Below are positions 1-7,781 of a DNA stretch of 57,025 nucleotides, piece after piece. Position 1 is the stretch's first letter; each line of letters opens with the position of its first letter. The translations under genes and the position numbers were made by a program. This DNA is from Tepidamorphus sp. GTDB lineage: Bacteria; Pseudomonadota; Alphaproteobacteria; Rhizobiales; Tepidamorphaceae. The stretch spans positions 1-57,025 of the forward strand of contig JANQKY010000053.1 of assembly GCA_028280885.1 (NCBI GenBank), in the 5' to 3' direction. The notes below the pieces were generated by a model. That model worked only from the letters and a program-made list of their open reading frames with translations, was not told where the DNA came from and searched no databases.

Positions 1-13
1 GTCCCGTCCGTCC

Positions 14-45
14 GTACCCGGGCCGGTGGCCACCGGCCCGGGTAC
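14..45. repeat. Perfect 32-bp GC palindrome
   Basis: The left half gtacccgggccggtgg (14-29) is followed directly by its exact reverse complement ccaccggcccgggtac (30-45), so there is no loop at all. It could act as a transcription terminator for a gene left of the window, as a cruciform, or as a dyad protein-binding site. No T-run follows on the plus strand. The symmetry is read directly; the role is unknown. Confidence 0.85.
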
Positions 46-157
46 ACCGCTCAATCTCTCACAGAACGGTCAGAACAACATGCAAGGGAGCCGCGGCCGC
101 GCAAGGAATCCAGCGCGCAGATGTTCCCCGCGCCCTGGCAATTAAACCGGATAGCAG

Positions 158-178
158 TGGGACAGGCCCGGCAATGAC
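158..178. repeat. Solo half of a dispersed palindromic repeat
   Basis: The segment gggacaggcccggcaatgac matches, with one difference, the right arm of the long inverted repeat at 53420-53458 (gggacaagcccggcaatgac). No partner arm is visible here, so this looks like a decayed or half copy of the same intergenic repeat family. Confidence 0.5.
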
Positions 179-501
179 AGCAGAGTGTGAGACAGCACGA
201 CGCAATCCTCACCGGCATGCCCCTTGGGGCAACAGACCGCCACCCCGATTTCACTAAATAGAGCTCTGCACACCCACCTGCCGGAAACGCCGCCTAACTT
301 GCATTCCGAAGTAGTATTGCTGCGCCGCAGCACATAATCCCGTTGCCAGTTTCAGTAAAATCGACTTGACTAAATCAGGTAACGAAACAAACCGGCATTC
401 GGAAAACGGCCCTGTCGGAAAGCCGCTCCGGGTGCCGAGCGCGGCGCTGAATGATCGGCGCATCCCGGATAGCGGCCGATGGATCGGAGGAACCCGGCGT
501 C

Positions 502-1122
502 ATGTCGGACGCGGACACGCTGCAAGCCTTGATCAACGGCGCGCTGTTCCAGGCGATGGCGGATCGGATTTGCGAGCATGTCGACGAACTGACCGAACTC
601 GACCAGGCGATCGGCGACGGCGACCACGGCGCCAACATGAAACGCGGCTTCGAGGCGATCGAAGCCGATCTCGACACAATCGCCCTGAAACCCCTGCCCG
701 ATGCCTTCAGGGCCGCCGGAACGACGCTGGTCATGAAGGTCGGCGGCGCGTCCGGTCCGCTTTACGGCACGCTGTTCATGGCGCTCGGCAAGGCCCTGCC
801 GGCGCATCCGGACCGCGACGACTGGCTGAGCGCCTTCGGCGCCGCGATCGATGCGGTGAAGGCGCGCGGCAAGTCGGAGGCCGGGCAGAAGACCATGCTC
901 GACGTGCTGGTGCCGGTGCATGATGCGCTGGCAGGCGGCGCGTCGATCGCCGAGATCCGGCAGGCAGCCGCCGATGCCGCCACCGCGACGATCCCGATGC
1001 AGGCGACCAAGGGCCGCGCCTCGTTTCTCGGCGAGCGGTCGATCGGACACATGGATCCCGGCGCCCGGTCGAGCCAGCTCCTGATCGAGACCGCCTGCGA
1101 CCTGCTTGGAGGCCCGCGATGA
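502..1122 (+). CDS. dhaL: Dihydroxyacetone kinase ADP-binding subunit DhaL
   Basis: DhaL binds Mg-ADP as a cofactor, takes phosphate from DhaM and passes it to dihydroxyacetone held by DhaK. The 206-residue length fits stand-alone DhaL. The Mg/nucleotide motif DGDHGANMKRG near residue 37 and the glycine-rich GGASGPLYGT segment are both present. I chose the ATG at 502 because GGAGG lies 11 bases upstream; an in-frame ATG at 451 would add an unconserved 17-residue leader. The stop overlaps the dhaM start as ATGA, indicating translational coupling. It is the first gene of the operon, whereas many dha operons begin with dhaK. Confidence 0.93.
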   Translation: MSDADTLQALINGALFQAMADRICEHVDELTELDQAIGDGDHGANMKRGFEAIEADLDTIALKPLPDAFRAAGTTLVMKVGGASGPLYGTLFMALGKALPAHPDRDDWLSAFGAAIDAVKARGKSEAGQKTMLDVLVPVHDALAGGASIAEIRQAAADAATATIPMQATKGRASFLGERSIGHMDPGARSSQLLIETACDLLGGPR

Positions 1123-1526
1123 AGTCAAGCGACGCCTCCGCCCGCGTCGGCATCGTCGTCGTGTCGCATTCCCCCGAGGTTGCGCGCGGCACCGCCGACA
1201 TGGTGCGCCAGATGGTCGGCGACGACGTGCCGCTTGGCTGGTGCGGCGGCAATCCGGACGGCGGGCTCGGCACCAGCGTCGAGGCGATCCTGGCGGCGAT
1301 CGATACGGCCTGGTCGCAGGCCGGGGTCGCGATCCTCGTCGATCTGGGTGGCGCGGAGACCAACTCGGAAATGGCGATCGAGATGCTGCCCGACGCGCGC
1401 CGGGGCAAGGTCGTGCTGGTCAATGCGCCGGTCGTCGAGGGCGCGATCATGGCGGCGACCGAATCCTGGGGCGGATCGAGCCTCGATGTCGTGCGGGCGA
1501 CCGCCGAGGAACTGGCGCCGACCTGA
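1119..1526 (+). CDS. dhaM: DhaM phosphotransferase, EIIA (mannose-type) domain only
   Basis: This 135-residue protein corresponds to the N-terminal EIIA domain of DhaM, which receives phosphate from HPr and rephosphorylates the ADP on DhaL. The active-site histidine is His17 in the segment VVVSHS. The central GGNPDGGLGTS and DLGGAETNSE segments are typical of the family. In E. coli, DhaM carries HPr and part of enzyme I in the same chain; here those parts are the next two genes. It starts inside the dhaL stop codon. A 28-base gap separates it from the HPr gene. Confidence 0.92.
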   Translation: MKSSDASARVGIVVVSHSPEVARGTADMVRQMVGDDVPLGWCGGNPDGGLGTSVEAILAAIDTAWSQAGVAILVDLGGAETNSEMAIEMLPDARRGKVVLVNAPVVEGAIMAATESWGGSSLDVVRATAEELAPT

Positions 1527-1554
1527 TGACGGGACAAGCGAACCGAGCAATCCC

Positions 1555-1854
1555 ATGACCACGGCTTCCCTCCCCCCGGCAACCGGCTCCGCCCTGCTCG
1601 TCCACGAGGCTGGGCTGCATGCGCGCCCCTGCGTCAAGCTCACTAAGCTTGCCAAGACGTTTTCCGCCAGGATCGAGATCGCCGCCTCCAACGAAGGCCC
1701 GTGGATCGACGCCAAGAGCATCGTCAAGGTGATGGCGGTGAAGATCCCGAAGGACACGATCCTGCATGTCCGCGCGATCGGGGCGGATGCCGACGCCGCG
1801 GTGCGGGCGCTGGTCGGCCTTGTCGAAACCGATTTCGAGGGCTTAGTCGCATGA
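1555..1854 (+). CDS. HPr-family phosphocarrier protein
   Basis: A 99-residue HPr-like protein that carries phosphate from enzyme I to DhaM. The phospho-accepting His22 lies in GLHARP, the signature of the family, and the segment around Ser55 (DAKSIVKVM) matches the conserved regulatory-site region. About twelve extra residues precede the usual HPr N-terminus. The stop overlaps the start of the enzyme I gene (ATGA). Because it is encoded inside the dha operon with its own enzyme I, it is probably dedicated to dihydroxyacetone phosphorylation, not to nitrogen PTS signalling; that is inference. Confidence 0.93.
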   Translation: MTTASLPPATGSALLVHEAGLHARPCVKLTKLAKTFSARIEIAASNEGPWIDAKSIVKVMAVKIPKDTILHVRAIGADADAAVRALVGLVETDFEGLVA

Positions 1855-3509
1855 GCCTTGCCGCCCGGACCCTGCCTCCCTCCGAAATCCGTGGCGCCGA
1901 ATATCGGGGCGCCGAATACAGGGGCAGGGCGGCCTCGCCCGGCAAGGTGTTCGGGCCGCTCGTCATCGTCCGGACCGCCGAGACGCGGGCCCGGACCGCA
2001 GGCCCGCCGGCTGCCGAACGGGTCGCGCTGGAGCGGGCGGTCGCGCTCGCCTCGGCGGATCTGGCGGCGCTTGTCGCGGCGGCCGACGGGGATGCGGCGG
2101 ATATCCTGGAGTTCCAACTGGCGCTTGCCGGCGACACGGCGCTTACCGAGGCCGCGTTCGCGGCGATCGCCGACGGGGTCGCGGCCGATGTGGCCTGGGC
2201 CGCCGCGCTCGATGCGATGATCGCCGACTACGCGCAGGCCGATGACGCCTATTTCCGCGCCCGGGCAGCCGACCTCACCGATCTGCGCGACCGCGTCACC
2301 GCCGTCCTGACCGGCGCGGCGGCGGCGAGATCGAGCCTGCCCGAAAACGCCATCCTGCTTGCCGACGACCTGACCCCGTCGCGCTTTCTGGCGCTCGACT
2401 GGATCGGGCGCGGCATCGCGCTGATGGCCGGCAGCCCGGCAAGCCATGTCGCCATGCTGGCGCGGGCGCGTGGCGTGCCGATGGTGGTCAGGCTCGGGCC
2501 CCTTCCGTTGAGCGACGGCGACAGGTTGCTGCTCGATGGCGAAGCCGGCCGGCTCGTCCCGGCGATCACCGCCGAGGAGGCGCGCAGACTTGCGGCCGAA
2601 GCCGAAGATGCCGCCGAAGCCCTGGCGATAAACTCTGCGGCGGCGACCCGGCCGGCCGTCACCGCCGACGGCGACCCGGTACAGATCCTGATCAATGTCG
2701 CCGATCCGGCCGAACTCGACGGCGTCGATCCGGCGATCTGCGAAGGCGTCGGGCTTGCCCGGACCGAACTGATCTTCGACGGCGCGAGCCTGCGCACGCT
2801 GCCCGACGAGGCGCGGCAGCTTTACGCCTATCGCGCCCTGCTCGACTGGGCCGGCGACCGTCCCGTCACGATCCGCACGCTCGATGCCGGCGGTGACAAG
2901 CCGCTTCCCGGATACACGGTCGCCAACGAGACCAACAGCTTCCTCGGCCTGCGCGGCGTGCGGCTGTCGCTGCGCCATCGCGACGTCTTCCGGGTGCAAT
3001 TGCGTGCGCTGCTGCAGGCGGCGGTAAATGGCGATCTGCGGATCCTGATCCCGATGGTCTCGGTGCCCGCCGAAATGGCCGAGGTGCGGGCGCTCGTCAA
3101 CGACGTCGCGCGGGATCTCCAGGCGGCCGGCATCCCCCATCGCGTCCCGCCGGTCGGCATGATGGTCGAGGTGCCGGCGGCCGCCCTGATGCTCGAGCGC
3201 TTCGACACCGATTTCGTCTCGATCGGCTCGAACGACCTGACCCAATACGTGATGGCGGCAAGCCGCGATTGCGCCGAACTCGACGCGCTGTCCGACGCCG
3301 GAAACCCGGCTGTACTCGCGCTGATCAAGTCTGTCGTTACGCAGGCGGCCGCCTGCGACATCCCGGTCTCGCTGTGCGGCGATGCGGGCGGCGATCCCGC
3401 GCTGACGGCGAAGCTGCTCGATACGGGCCTGAGATCCCTGTCGATGGCACCGGTCGCCATCGGCGGCGTGAAGGCGGCCGTCGCCGCCTATCCGGGAGGC
3501 AAGCCGTGA
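1851..3509 (+). CDS. ptsI: PEP-protein phosphotransferase (PTS enzyme I)
   Basis: Enzyme I autophosphorylates from phosphoenolpyruvate and transfers phosphate to HPr. The 552 residues match a normal EI without GAF or HPr extensions. The phospho-His lies in GSPASHVAMLARARG. The C-terminal PEP-binding barrel shows TIRTLDAGGDKPLPG, SIGSNDLTQYVMAASRD and the catalytic cysteine in PVSLCGDAGGD. The N-terminus has an odd duplicated GAEYRGAEYRG segment ahead of the canonical start of the domain. The gene overlaps both neighbours (ATGA with HPr, GTGA with the next gene). With DhaM and HPr beside it, it supplies a complete private phosphorelay. The symbol names the family, not a proven general PTS role. 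Confidence 0.92.
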   Translation: MSLAARTLPPSEIRGAEYRGAEYRGRAASPGKVFGPLVIVRTAETRARTAGPPAAERVALERAVALASADLAALVAAADGDAADILEFQLALAGDTALTEAAFAAIADGVAADVAWAAALDAMIADYAQADDAYFRARAADLTDLRDRVTAVLTGAAAARSSLPENAILLADDLTPSRFLALDWIGRGIALMAGSPASHVAMLARARGVPMVVRLGPLPLSDGDRLLLDGEAGRLVPAITAEEARRLAAEAEDAAEALAINSAAATRPAVTADGDPVQILINVADPAELDGVDPAICEGVGLARTELIFDGASLRTLPDEARQLYAYRALLDWAGDRPVTIRTLDAGGDKPLPGYTVANETNSFLGLRGVRLSLRHRDVFRVQLRALLQAAVNGDLRILIPMVSVPAEMAEVRALVNDVARDLQAAGIPHRVPPVGMMVEVPAAALMLERFDTDFVSIGSNDLTQYVMAASRDCAELDALSDAGNPAVLALIKSVVTQAAACDIPVSLCGDAGGDPALTAKLLDTGLRSLSMAPVAIGGVKAAVAAYPGGKP

Positions 3510-3928
3510 GCCTGCCCGACCAGCGCGATAGCGAGCCGGGGCGATGGATCATCGCCTACAAGACGCTGTTGCGCGACGTCATCGACCGGCGTCCCTCCGG
3601 CACCCGGCGCCGGCTTGCCGAGACGCTCGGCAAGAACCCGAGCTTCATCAGCCAGATCACCAACCCGGCCTATCCCACGCCCATTCCGCTGGGCGATGTC
3701 GAGGTGATCCTCGAGCTCTGCCATTTCTCGCCGGACGAGCGGGCCGATTTCCTGAGCGCCTATGCCAAGGCCCATCCGCGCCGCTCGCTTGCCGCCGTCG
3801 CGCAGCGGCCGGGGCGCGTCGTGAAGCTGAAGGTTCCCGAGTTCGGCGACAGCGCCAGGAACGCCGATTTCGACCGGGCGGTGCAGGAGTTCGTCGCCCG
3901 GCTCGGCCATCTGATGAGCCGCGATTGA
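3506..3928 (+). CDS. Helix-turn-helix protein of the dha operon
   Basis: A 140-residue protein starting at GTG 3506, which overlaps the enzyme I stop. Residues about 30-60 (RRRLAETLGKNPSFISQITN) read as a Cro/CI-type helix-turn-helix, followed by a helical segment ending in an FDRAVQEFVARLGHLM helix. No enzymatic motif is seen. A DNA-binding protein between ptsI and dhaK is likely to regulate this operon, but its ligand is not evident. It is a different family from the sigma54-type DhaR of E. coli. A later in-frame start is possible; the GTG is favoured by coupling. Confidence 0.75.
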   Translation: MSLPDQRDSEPGRWIIAYKTLLRDVIDRRPSGTRRRLAETLGKNPSFISQITNPAYPTPIPLGDVEVILELCHFSPDERADFLSAYAKAHPRRSLAAVAQRPGRVVKLKVPEFGDSARNADFDRAVQEFVARLGHLMSRD

Positions 3929-3943
3929 GCGCTTGAGGCGGAC

Positions 3944-4942
3944 ATGAAGAAGCTGATCAACGGCGTCGAGACCCTCCTGACCGAAAGCCTCGACGGCTTC
4001 TGCGCCGCCCATGCCGATATCGTCGCGCTCGGCCCGGATCACAAGTTCGTCCGCCGCAATCGCCTGAAACCCGGCAAGGTCGCGCTGATTTCCGGCGGCG
4101 GGTCGGGCCACGAGCCGCTGCATGCCGGTTTCGTCGGCCATGGCATGCTGGACGCGGCCTGCCCCGGCCAGGTCTTCACCGCGCCGACGCCCGACCAGAT
4201 GCTGGCGGCGGCCGAGGCGGTCGATCAGGGCGCCGGCATCCTCTACATCGTCAAGAACTACGAGGGCGATGTGATGAATTTCGAGATGGCGTCCGAGATG
4301 GGAGCCGAGATGGGACAGGGCGACGTGATGACGGTCCTGACCAATGACGACGTCGCCGTGGAGACGTCCGATTTCTCGACCGGCCGGCGCGGCGTCGCGG
4401 GCACGCTGGTGGTGGAAAAGACCGTCGGCGCGGCGGCCGAGACCGGCGCCGATCTCGCCGCCTGCAAGGCACTCGGCGACCGGGTGAATGCCCGGACGCG
4501 GTCGATGGGCGTCGCGCTTACCTCCTGCACGGTGCCGGCCGCCGGCAGGCCGACCTTTGATATCGGCGCGGACGAGATGGAAATGGGCGTCGGCATCCAT
4601 GGCGAAGCGGGCCGGCGGCGCGTCGCCCTTATGCCGGCCTCACAGATCGCAGACGAGATGGTCGGCGCGATCCTGGAGGATTTCGGATCGGTGGCGGGCG
4701 ACTGCCTGCTGCTCGTCAACGGCTTCGGCGCGACGCCCTCGATGGAGCTTTATCTGATGTATCGGGAGGCCCGGACCCGGCTCGAGGCCAAGGGACTGAC
4801 GGTTGCCCGCTCGCTCGTCGGCAACTATGTGACCTCGCTCGACATGGCGGGCTGCTCGATCACGGTGACGCTGCTTGATCAGGAGATCGCCGGCCACTGG
4901 GACGCACCGGTCCATACCGCCGCGCTCAGATGGGGGCTTTAG
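3944..4942 (+). CDS. dhaK: Dihydroxyacetone kinase substrate-binding subunit DhaK
   Basis: DhaK binds dihydroxyacetone covalently and presents it for phosphorylation to DHAP, which enters glycolysis/gluconeogenesis. The 332 residues are the full stand-alone length. His219 in MGVGIHGEAG is the histidine that forms the hemiaminal with substrate, and GGGSGHEPLH (residues 51-60) with His56 completes the binding pocket. The gene starts 15 bases after the helix-turn-helix gene, with GAGGCGG upstream. As the last gene of the operon it is separated from dhaL by four genes, an inverted order relative to dhaKLM. No PTS sugar permease is nearby. Confidence 0.95.
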   Translation: MKKLINGVETLLTESLDGFCAAHADIVALGPDHKFVRRNRLKPGKVALISGGGSGHEPLHAGFVGHGMLDAACPGQVFTAPTPDQMLAAAEAVDQGAGILYIVKNYEGDVMNFEMASEMGAEMGQGDVMTVLTNDDVAVETSDFSTGRRGVAGTLVVEKTVGAAAETGADLAACKALGDRVNARTRSMGVALTSCTVPAAGRPTFDIGADEMEMGVGIHGEAGRRRVALMPASQIADEMVGAILEDFGSVAGDCLLLVNGFGATPSMELYLMYREARTRLEAKGLTVARSLVGNYVTSLDMAGCSITVTLLDQEIAGHWDAPVHTAALRWGL

Positions 4943-5108
4943 CCGCCCCGAACCAACCGCACCGGCCATTAAAAAAAGAGACTGAGCGATATACCGCCCG
5001 TCCCTGGCGAATTCCGGTTTCCGCCCGTCCTGTTCCACCATCGCAAGCGGCCGGACAGGTCCGCCACAGCGGATACCGGTCAAGTCTGATGTCCCTTGGG
5101 AGGAACGA

Positions 5109-6365
5109 ATGAGCAAGAACCTGCTTGCTGCCGTATCGGTTGCCGCGCTCATGTCGGCGTCGTCGTCGGCCTTTGCGCAAGAACCGCTGAAGATCGGCTT
5201 CCTGGCAACGCTCGAAGGCACCTACACGGTGCTCGGCGAGGATGGCAAGCGCGGCTTCGAAGTCGCCTTGAAGGAATTGAACAACATGGCCGGCGGCCGT
5301 CCGATCGAGGTGATCACCGCCTCCACCGACGCAAGCCCGGACAGCGCCGTCAGGGCCGCCCGCAAGGTCGTCGAGCAGGACAAGGTCGATATCGTCATCG
5401 GACCGCTGTCCGGTTCCGAAGGCATCGCGCTGCGCGACTATTCCAAGACGCAGCCGCAGGTGACCTTCATCAACGGCATCTCCGGCGCCCAGGAAACCAC
5501 CTTCGTCAATCCGTCCGAGAACTTCTTCCGGTTCAACATGGACGGCGCGCAGTGGTCGGCGGGCCTGGGCGAATACGTCTTCAACGAGAAGGGCTACAAG
5601 ACCGTCGCCACGATCGGCGAGGACTATTCCTTCATCTACACGCAGGTGTTCGGCTTCGCGCTGGGCTTCTGCTCGGCCGGCGGCGAGATCACGGAGCGGT
5701 TCTGGGTGCCGCTGGGCACGAAGGATTTCGGCTCGATCATCGCGGCCCTGCCCGACGATGTCGATGCGATCTATCTCGGCCTCGGCGGCGGCGACGCGGT
5801 CAACTTCCTGAACCAGTACCAGCAGGCCGGCGGCGACGCCAACCTGATCGGCGGCACCATCATGGTCGACGGCACGGTGCTGAATTCCAAGGGCGCCGCC
5901 AAGGCCGCCCTGGTCGGCGTGCCCTCGTCCGGCCCGCAGGCCGACGACTGGGACAACGAGAACTGGAAGAAGTTCGTCAAGGACTACCAGGACGCCTTCC
6001 CGCCGGAAGCCCGCTTCCCGACGCCCGCGCTGATGGCGACCGGCTACTACAACGCGACGATCGCCATGGGCGCCTGCATGGACGAGGTCAAGGGCGACCT
6101 GTCGGACGGCCAGAAGGCCTTCCGCCAGTGCCTGGCCAATCTCGAGATGGACGCGCCGAACGGCAAGATCAAGCTCGACGAGAACCGCCAGGCGATCGGC
6201 ACCAACTTCATCACCGAAGTGGTCGAGGACGCCGAGGGCAACCTGTCGAACAAGCTGGTCAAGGTCGTCGAGAATGTCGACCAGCGGCTGGGCATCGACA
6301 AGGCCGCCTTCGACAAGATCGGCCTGCCGAGCCGCGACGTGCCGGAGTGCAAGAAGGAATACTGA
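5109..6365 (+). CDS. Branched-chain-amino-acid-type ABC solute-binding protein
   Basis: A 418-residue periplasmic binding protein of the Leu/Ile/Val (LivJ-like, type I periplasmic fold) family. A signal peptide is clear, with cleavage expected after AFA near residue 23. The mature start PLKIGFLATLEGTYTVLGED is the typical first strand with the G.Y ligand segment. Four or so cysteines in the C-terminal half suggest disulfides. The start is supported by GGGAGGAACGA just upstream. Its membrane partners are probably the LivH/M/G/F genes from 8845 on, with the ADH-like and AraC genes between. Family members in catabolic clusters often bind aromatic or amide compounds, so the ligand is open. Confidence 0.9.
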   Translation: MSKNLLAAVSVAALMSASSSAFAQEPLKIGFLATLEGTYTVLGEDGKRGFEVALKELNNMAGGRPIEVITASTDASPDSAVRAARKVVEQDKVDIVIGPLSGSEGIALRDYSKTQPQVTFINGISGAQETTFVNPSENFFRFNMDGAQWSAGLGEYVFNEKGYKTVATIGEDYSFIYTQVFGFALGFCSAGGEITERFWVPLGTKDFGSIIAALPDDVDAIYLGLGGGDAVNFLNQYQQAGGDANLIGGTIMVDGTVLNSKGAAKAALVGVPSSGPQADDWDNENWKKFVKDYQDAFPPEARFPTPALMATGYYNATIAMGACMDEVKGDLSDGQKAFRQCLANLEMDAPNGKIKLDENRQAIGTNFITEVVEDAEGNLSNKLVKVVENVDQRLGIDKAAFDKIGLPSRDVPECKKEY

Positions 6366-6385
6366 TCCCACCAGTTGCGGCCCGG

Positions 6386-6420
6386 GGCCCTGTTTAGGGG
6401 CCTTGTCCCGGGATCCCGGG
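6386..6420. terminator. Stem-loop and palindrome after the binding-protein gene
   Basis: A small hairpin (GGCCC at 6386-6390, GGGCC at 6398-6402) is followed by the perfect 14-bp palindrome cccgggatcccggg (6407-6420). It begins 20 bases after the binding-protein stop and has no T-run. Hairpins at this place often stabilise the binding-protein mRNA and reduce read-through into downstream genes; that role is inferred. Confidence 0.4.
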
Positions 6421-6460
6421 CCGTTTCCTTCAAAGTCTGCGTTTCCGATCGGCCGGTGCG

Positions 6461-7591
6461 ATGACCCTGATCACCTACTTGATGCGTGTCCATTTCGCGG
6501 ATGGTGTTCTGGAAGAGGCCTTGCGGTCGGAAATGGAACGGCACGGCAAGCGCCGTCCGCTGATCATTTCCAGCAAGAACCAGTTGGACGGGCCGAACGC
6601 CGAGCGGCTGTTTTCCAGCTTTCCGATCCGCACCAGGCCGGAGACCTTCGTCGATACGCCGGCGCAGGCAACGGAAGCGGCGGCACTCGATATCGCGCAG
6701 CACTATGCGGACAAGAACTGCGACCACCTGATCGCGCTCGGCAGTACCGCCGTCATCGATCTGGCCAAGGCGGCGCGGCTTGCGATCTCCTTCGACGAAC
6801 CGCTCGCCGCGCTGTCGCGCGAAGAGGGCGGATCGACGCGTATCGACGCTTCCCTGCCCGGCCTGTTCGCCGTTCCCGATATCTCCGGCTTCGCCTCCGC
6901 CGTCAGCGACTATTCGCGCGTGCGCCTGAAGAGCGGCGACCAGATCCTGCTGTTTTCCAAGTTCCTGCGCCCGTCCGTCACGATCTGCGATCCGACGCTG
7001 GCGCTCGGCACGGCGCCCGCGGTCTGCGCCTCGGCGGTCTCCGGCATTATCGGCCGCGGCGTCGACGCCTATCTGTCGCGCAACTACAACCCCCCCGCCG
7101 ACGGGCTGGCGCTCGACGGGGTCAGCCGCATTACCAGCCACCTTGCCCGGATCGTCGAGGACGACAGCCTGGCGACCCGGCGCGAGACCATGGCCGGCGC
7201 CCTCAACAGCGCGCTGTCGCTGCAGAAGGGGCTGTGCGTGATCCATGCCATATGCCAGGCGATCGCGTCGGTGCCGGAGACGCCGATCGACGTGAACGCG
7301 GTCGCGCGGCTGATCATGCCCGGCCTGGTCGATTTCTACGGCGATGCGACGAACGGCAAGACCGAGGCCCTGAAACGCCACATGCGGATCGACCGGAAGA
7401 CCCCGCTGGCCGACGGGCTCGCCGAGATGATGCAGGGGTTCCCGTTGCCGGACAGACTTTCGGACATGGGCCTGACCGGCGGGGACCTGACGACGGCTGC
7501 CCAGCGGGCGGCCCGCGACCGGGCGATCACCACCGGCCCCAGACCGATCGGCCAGCGGGATATCGAGGAAATCCTCGCCGCCGTCCACTGA
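6461..7591 (+). CDS. Iron-containing alcohol dehydrogenase homologue with degenerate metal site
   Basis: A 376-residue protein with the overall layout of group III (Fe-dependent) alcohol dehydrogenases and maleylacetate reductases. The NAD-binding turn appears as IALGSTAVIDLAKA (91-104), followed by CDPTLALGTAP and an all-helical C-terminal half. By alignment with E. coli FucO, whose iron ligands are D196, H200, H263 and H277, the equivalent positions here are G195, R199, H262 and I276, so only one ligand remains. The GTGS segment is also replaced by SGFASA. The protein is full length with no frameshift, so it may be a non-catalytic binding protein or use another chemistry. The start has a weak ribosome site; ATG 6482 is an alternative. 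Confidence 0.8.
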   Translation: MTLITYLMRVHFADGVLEEALRSEMERHGKRRPLIISSKNQLDGPNAERLFSSFPIRTRPETFVDTPAQATEAAALDIAQHYADKNCDHLIALGSTAVIDLAKAARLAISFDEPLAALSREEGGSTRIDASLPGLFAVPDISGFASAVSDYSRVRLKSGDQILLFSKFLRPSVTICDPTLALGTAPAVCASAVSGIIGRGVDAYLSRNYNPPADGLALDGVSRITSHLARIVEDDSLATRRETMAGALNSALSLQKGLCVIHAICQAIASVPETPIDVNAVARLIMPGLVDFYGDATNGKTEALKRHMRIDRKTPLADGLAEMMQGFPLPDRLSDMGLTGGDLTTAAQRAARDRAITTGPRPIGQRDIEEILAAVH

Positions 7592-7735
7592 TCGCCCGGG
7601 CAGCGCCAGCGGCCTGTTCGTGACGGTTTTCTGACCGCGATATATCCGAGCGTCTCATTTTCGAACGCACCGGACCGCCGATATGCGCCTCCGCCTTGCA
7701 ATACGCACCTCACAGCGGGAATAGTGCATAATGGA

Positions 7736-7765
7736 TACATGTCGCCACCAAGAGCGACACGTGTA
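7736..7765. promoter_or_regulatory. Dyad just upstream of the AraC gene
   Basis: Positions 7741-7758 form a GTCGC/GCGAC stem around an 8-base loop, extended outward by the related words tacat and acgtgta. It lies between a possible promoter and the AGGAGG ribosome site at 7768-7773. It may be an autoregulatory site or an mRNA hairpin. Only the symmetry is observed. Confidence 0.3.
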
Positions 7766-7781
7766 CTAGGAGGAAACACGA

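Larger units (their letters stand above)
1..501. other. Intergenic region upstream of dhaL
   Basis: This 500-bp stretch has no open frame with coding character; the short frames in it lack recognisable motifs or ribosome sites. It carries a perfect 32-bp palindrome near its left end and a fragment of a dispersed repeat around 158-178. Base composition around 250-400 is visibly less GC-rich than in the flanking genes, so the dhaL promoter probably lies there, but I could not pick a convincing -35/-10 pair. The gene left of the window is unknown. Confidence 0.6.

Noticed and set aside
1125..3245. A 706-codon minus-strand open frame over the dhaM/HPr/EI genes
   Set aside because: High GC suppresses stop codons. 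Its protein is Arg/Gly/Asp-rich with no motif, while the plus strand shows intact HPr and EI active sites.
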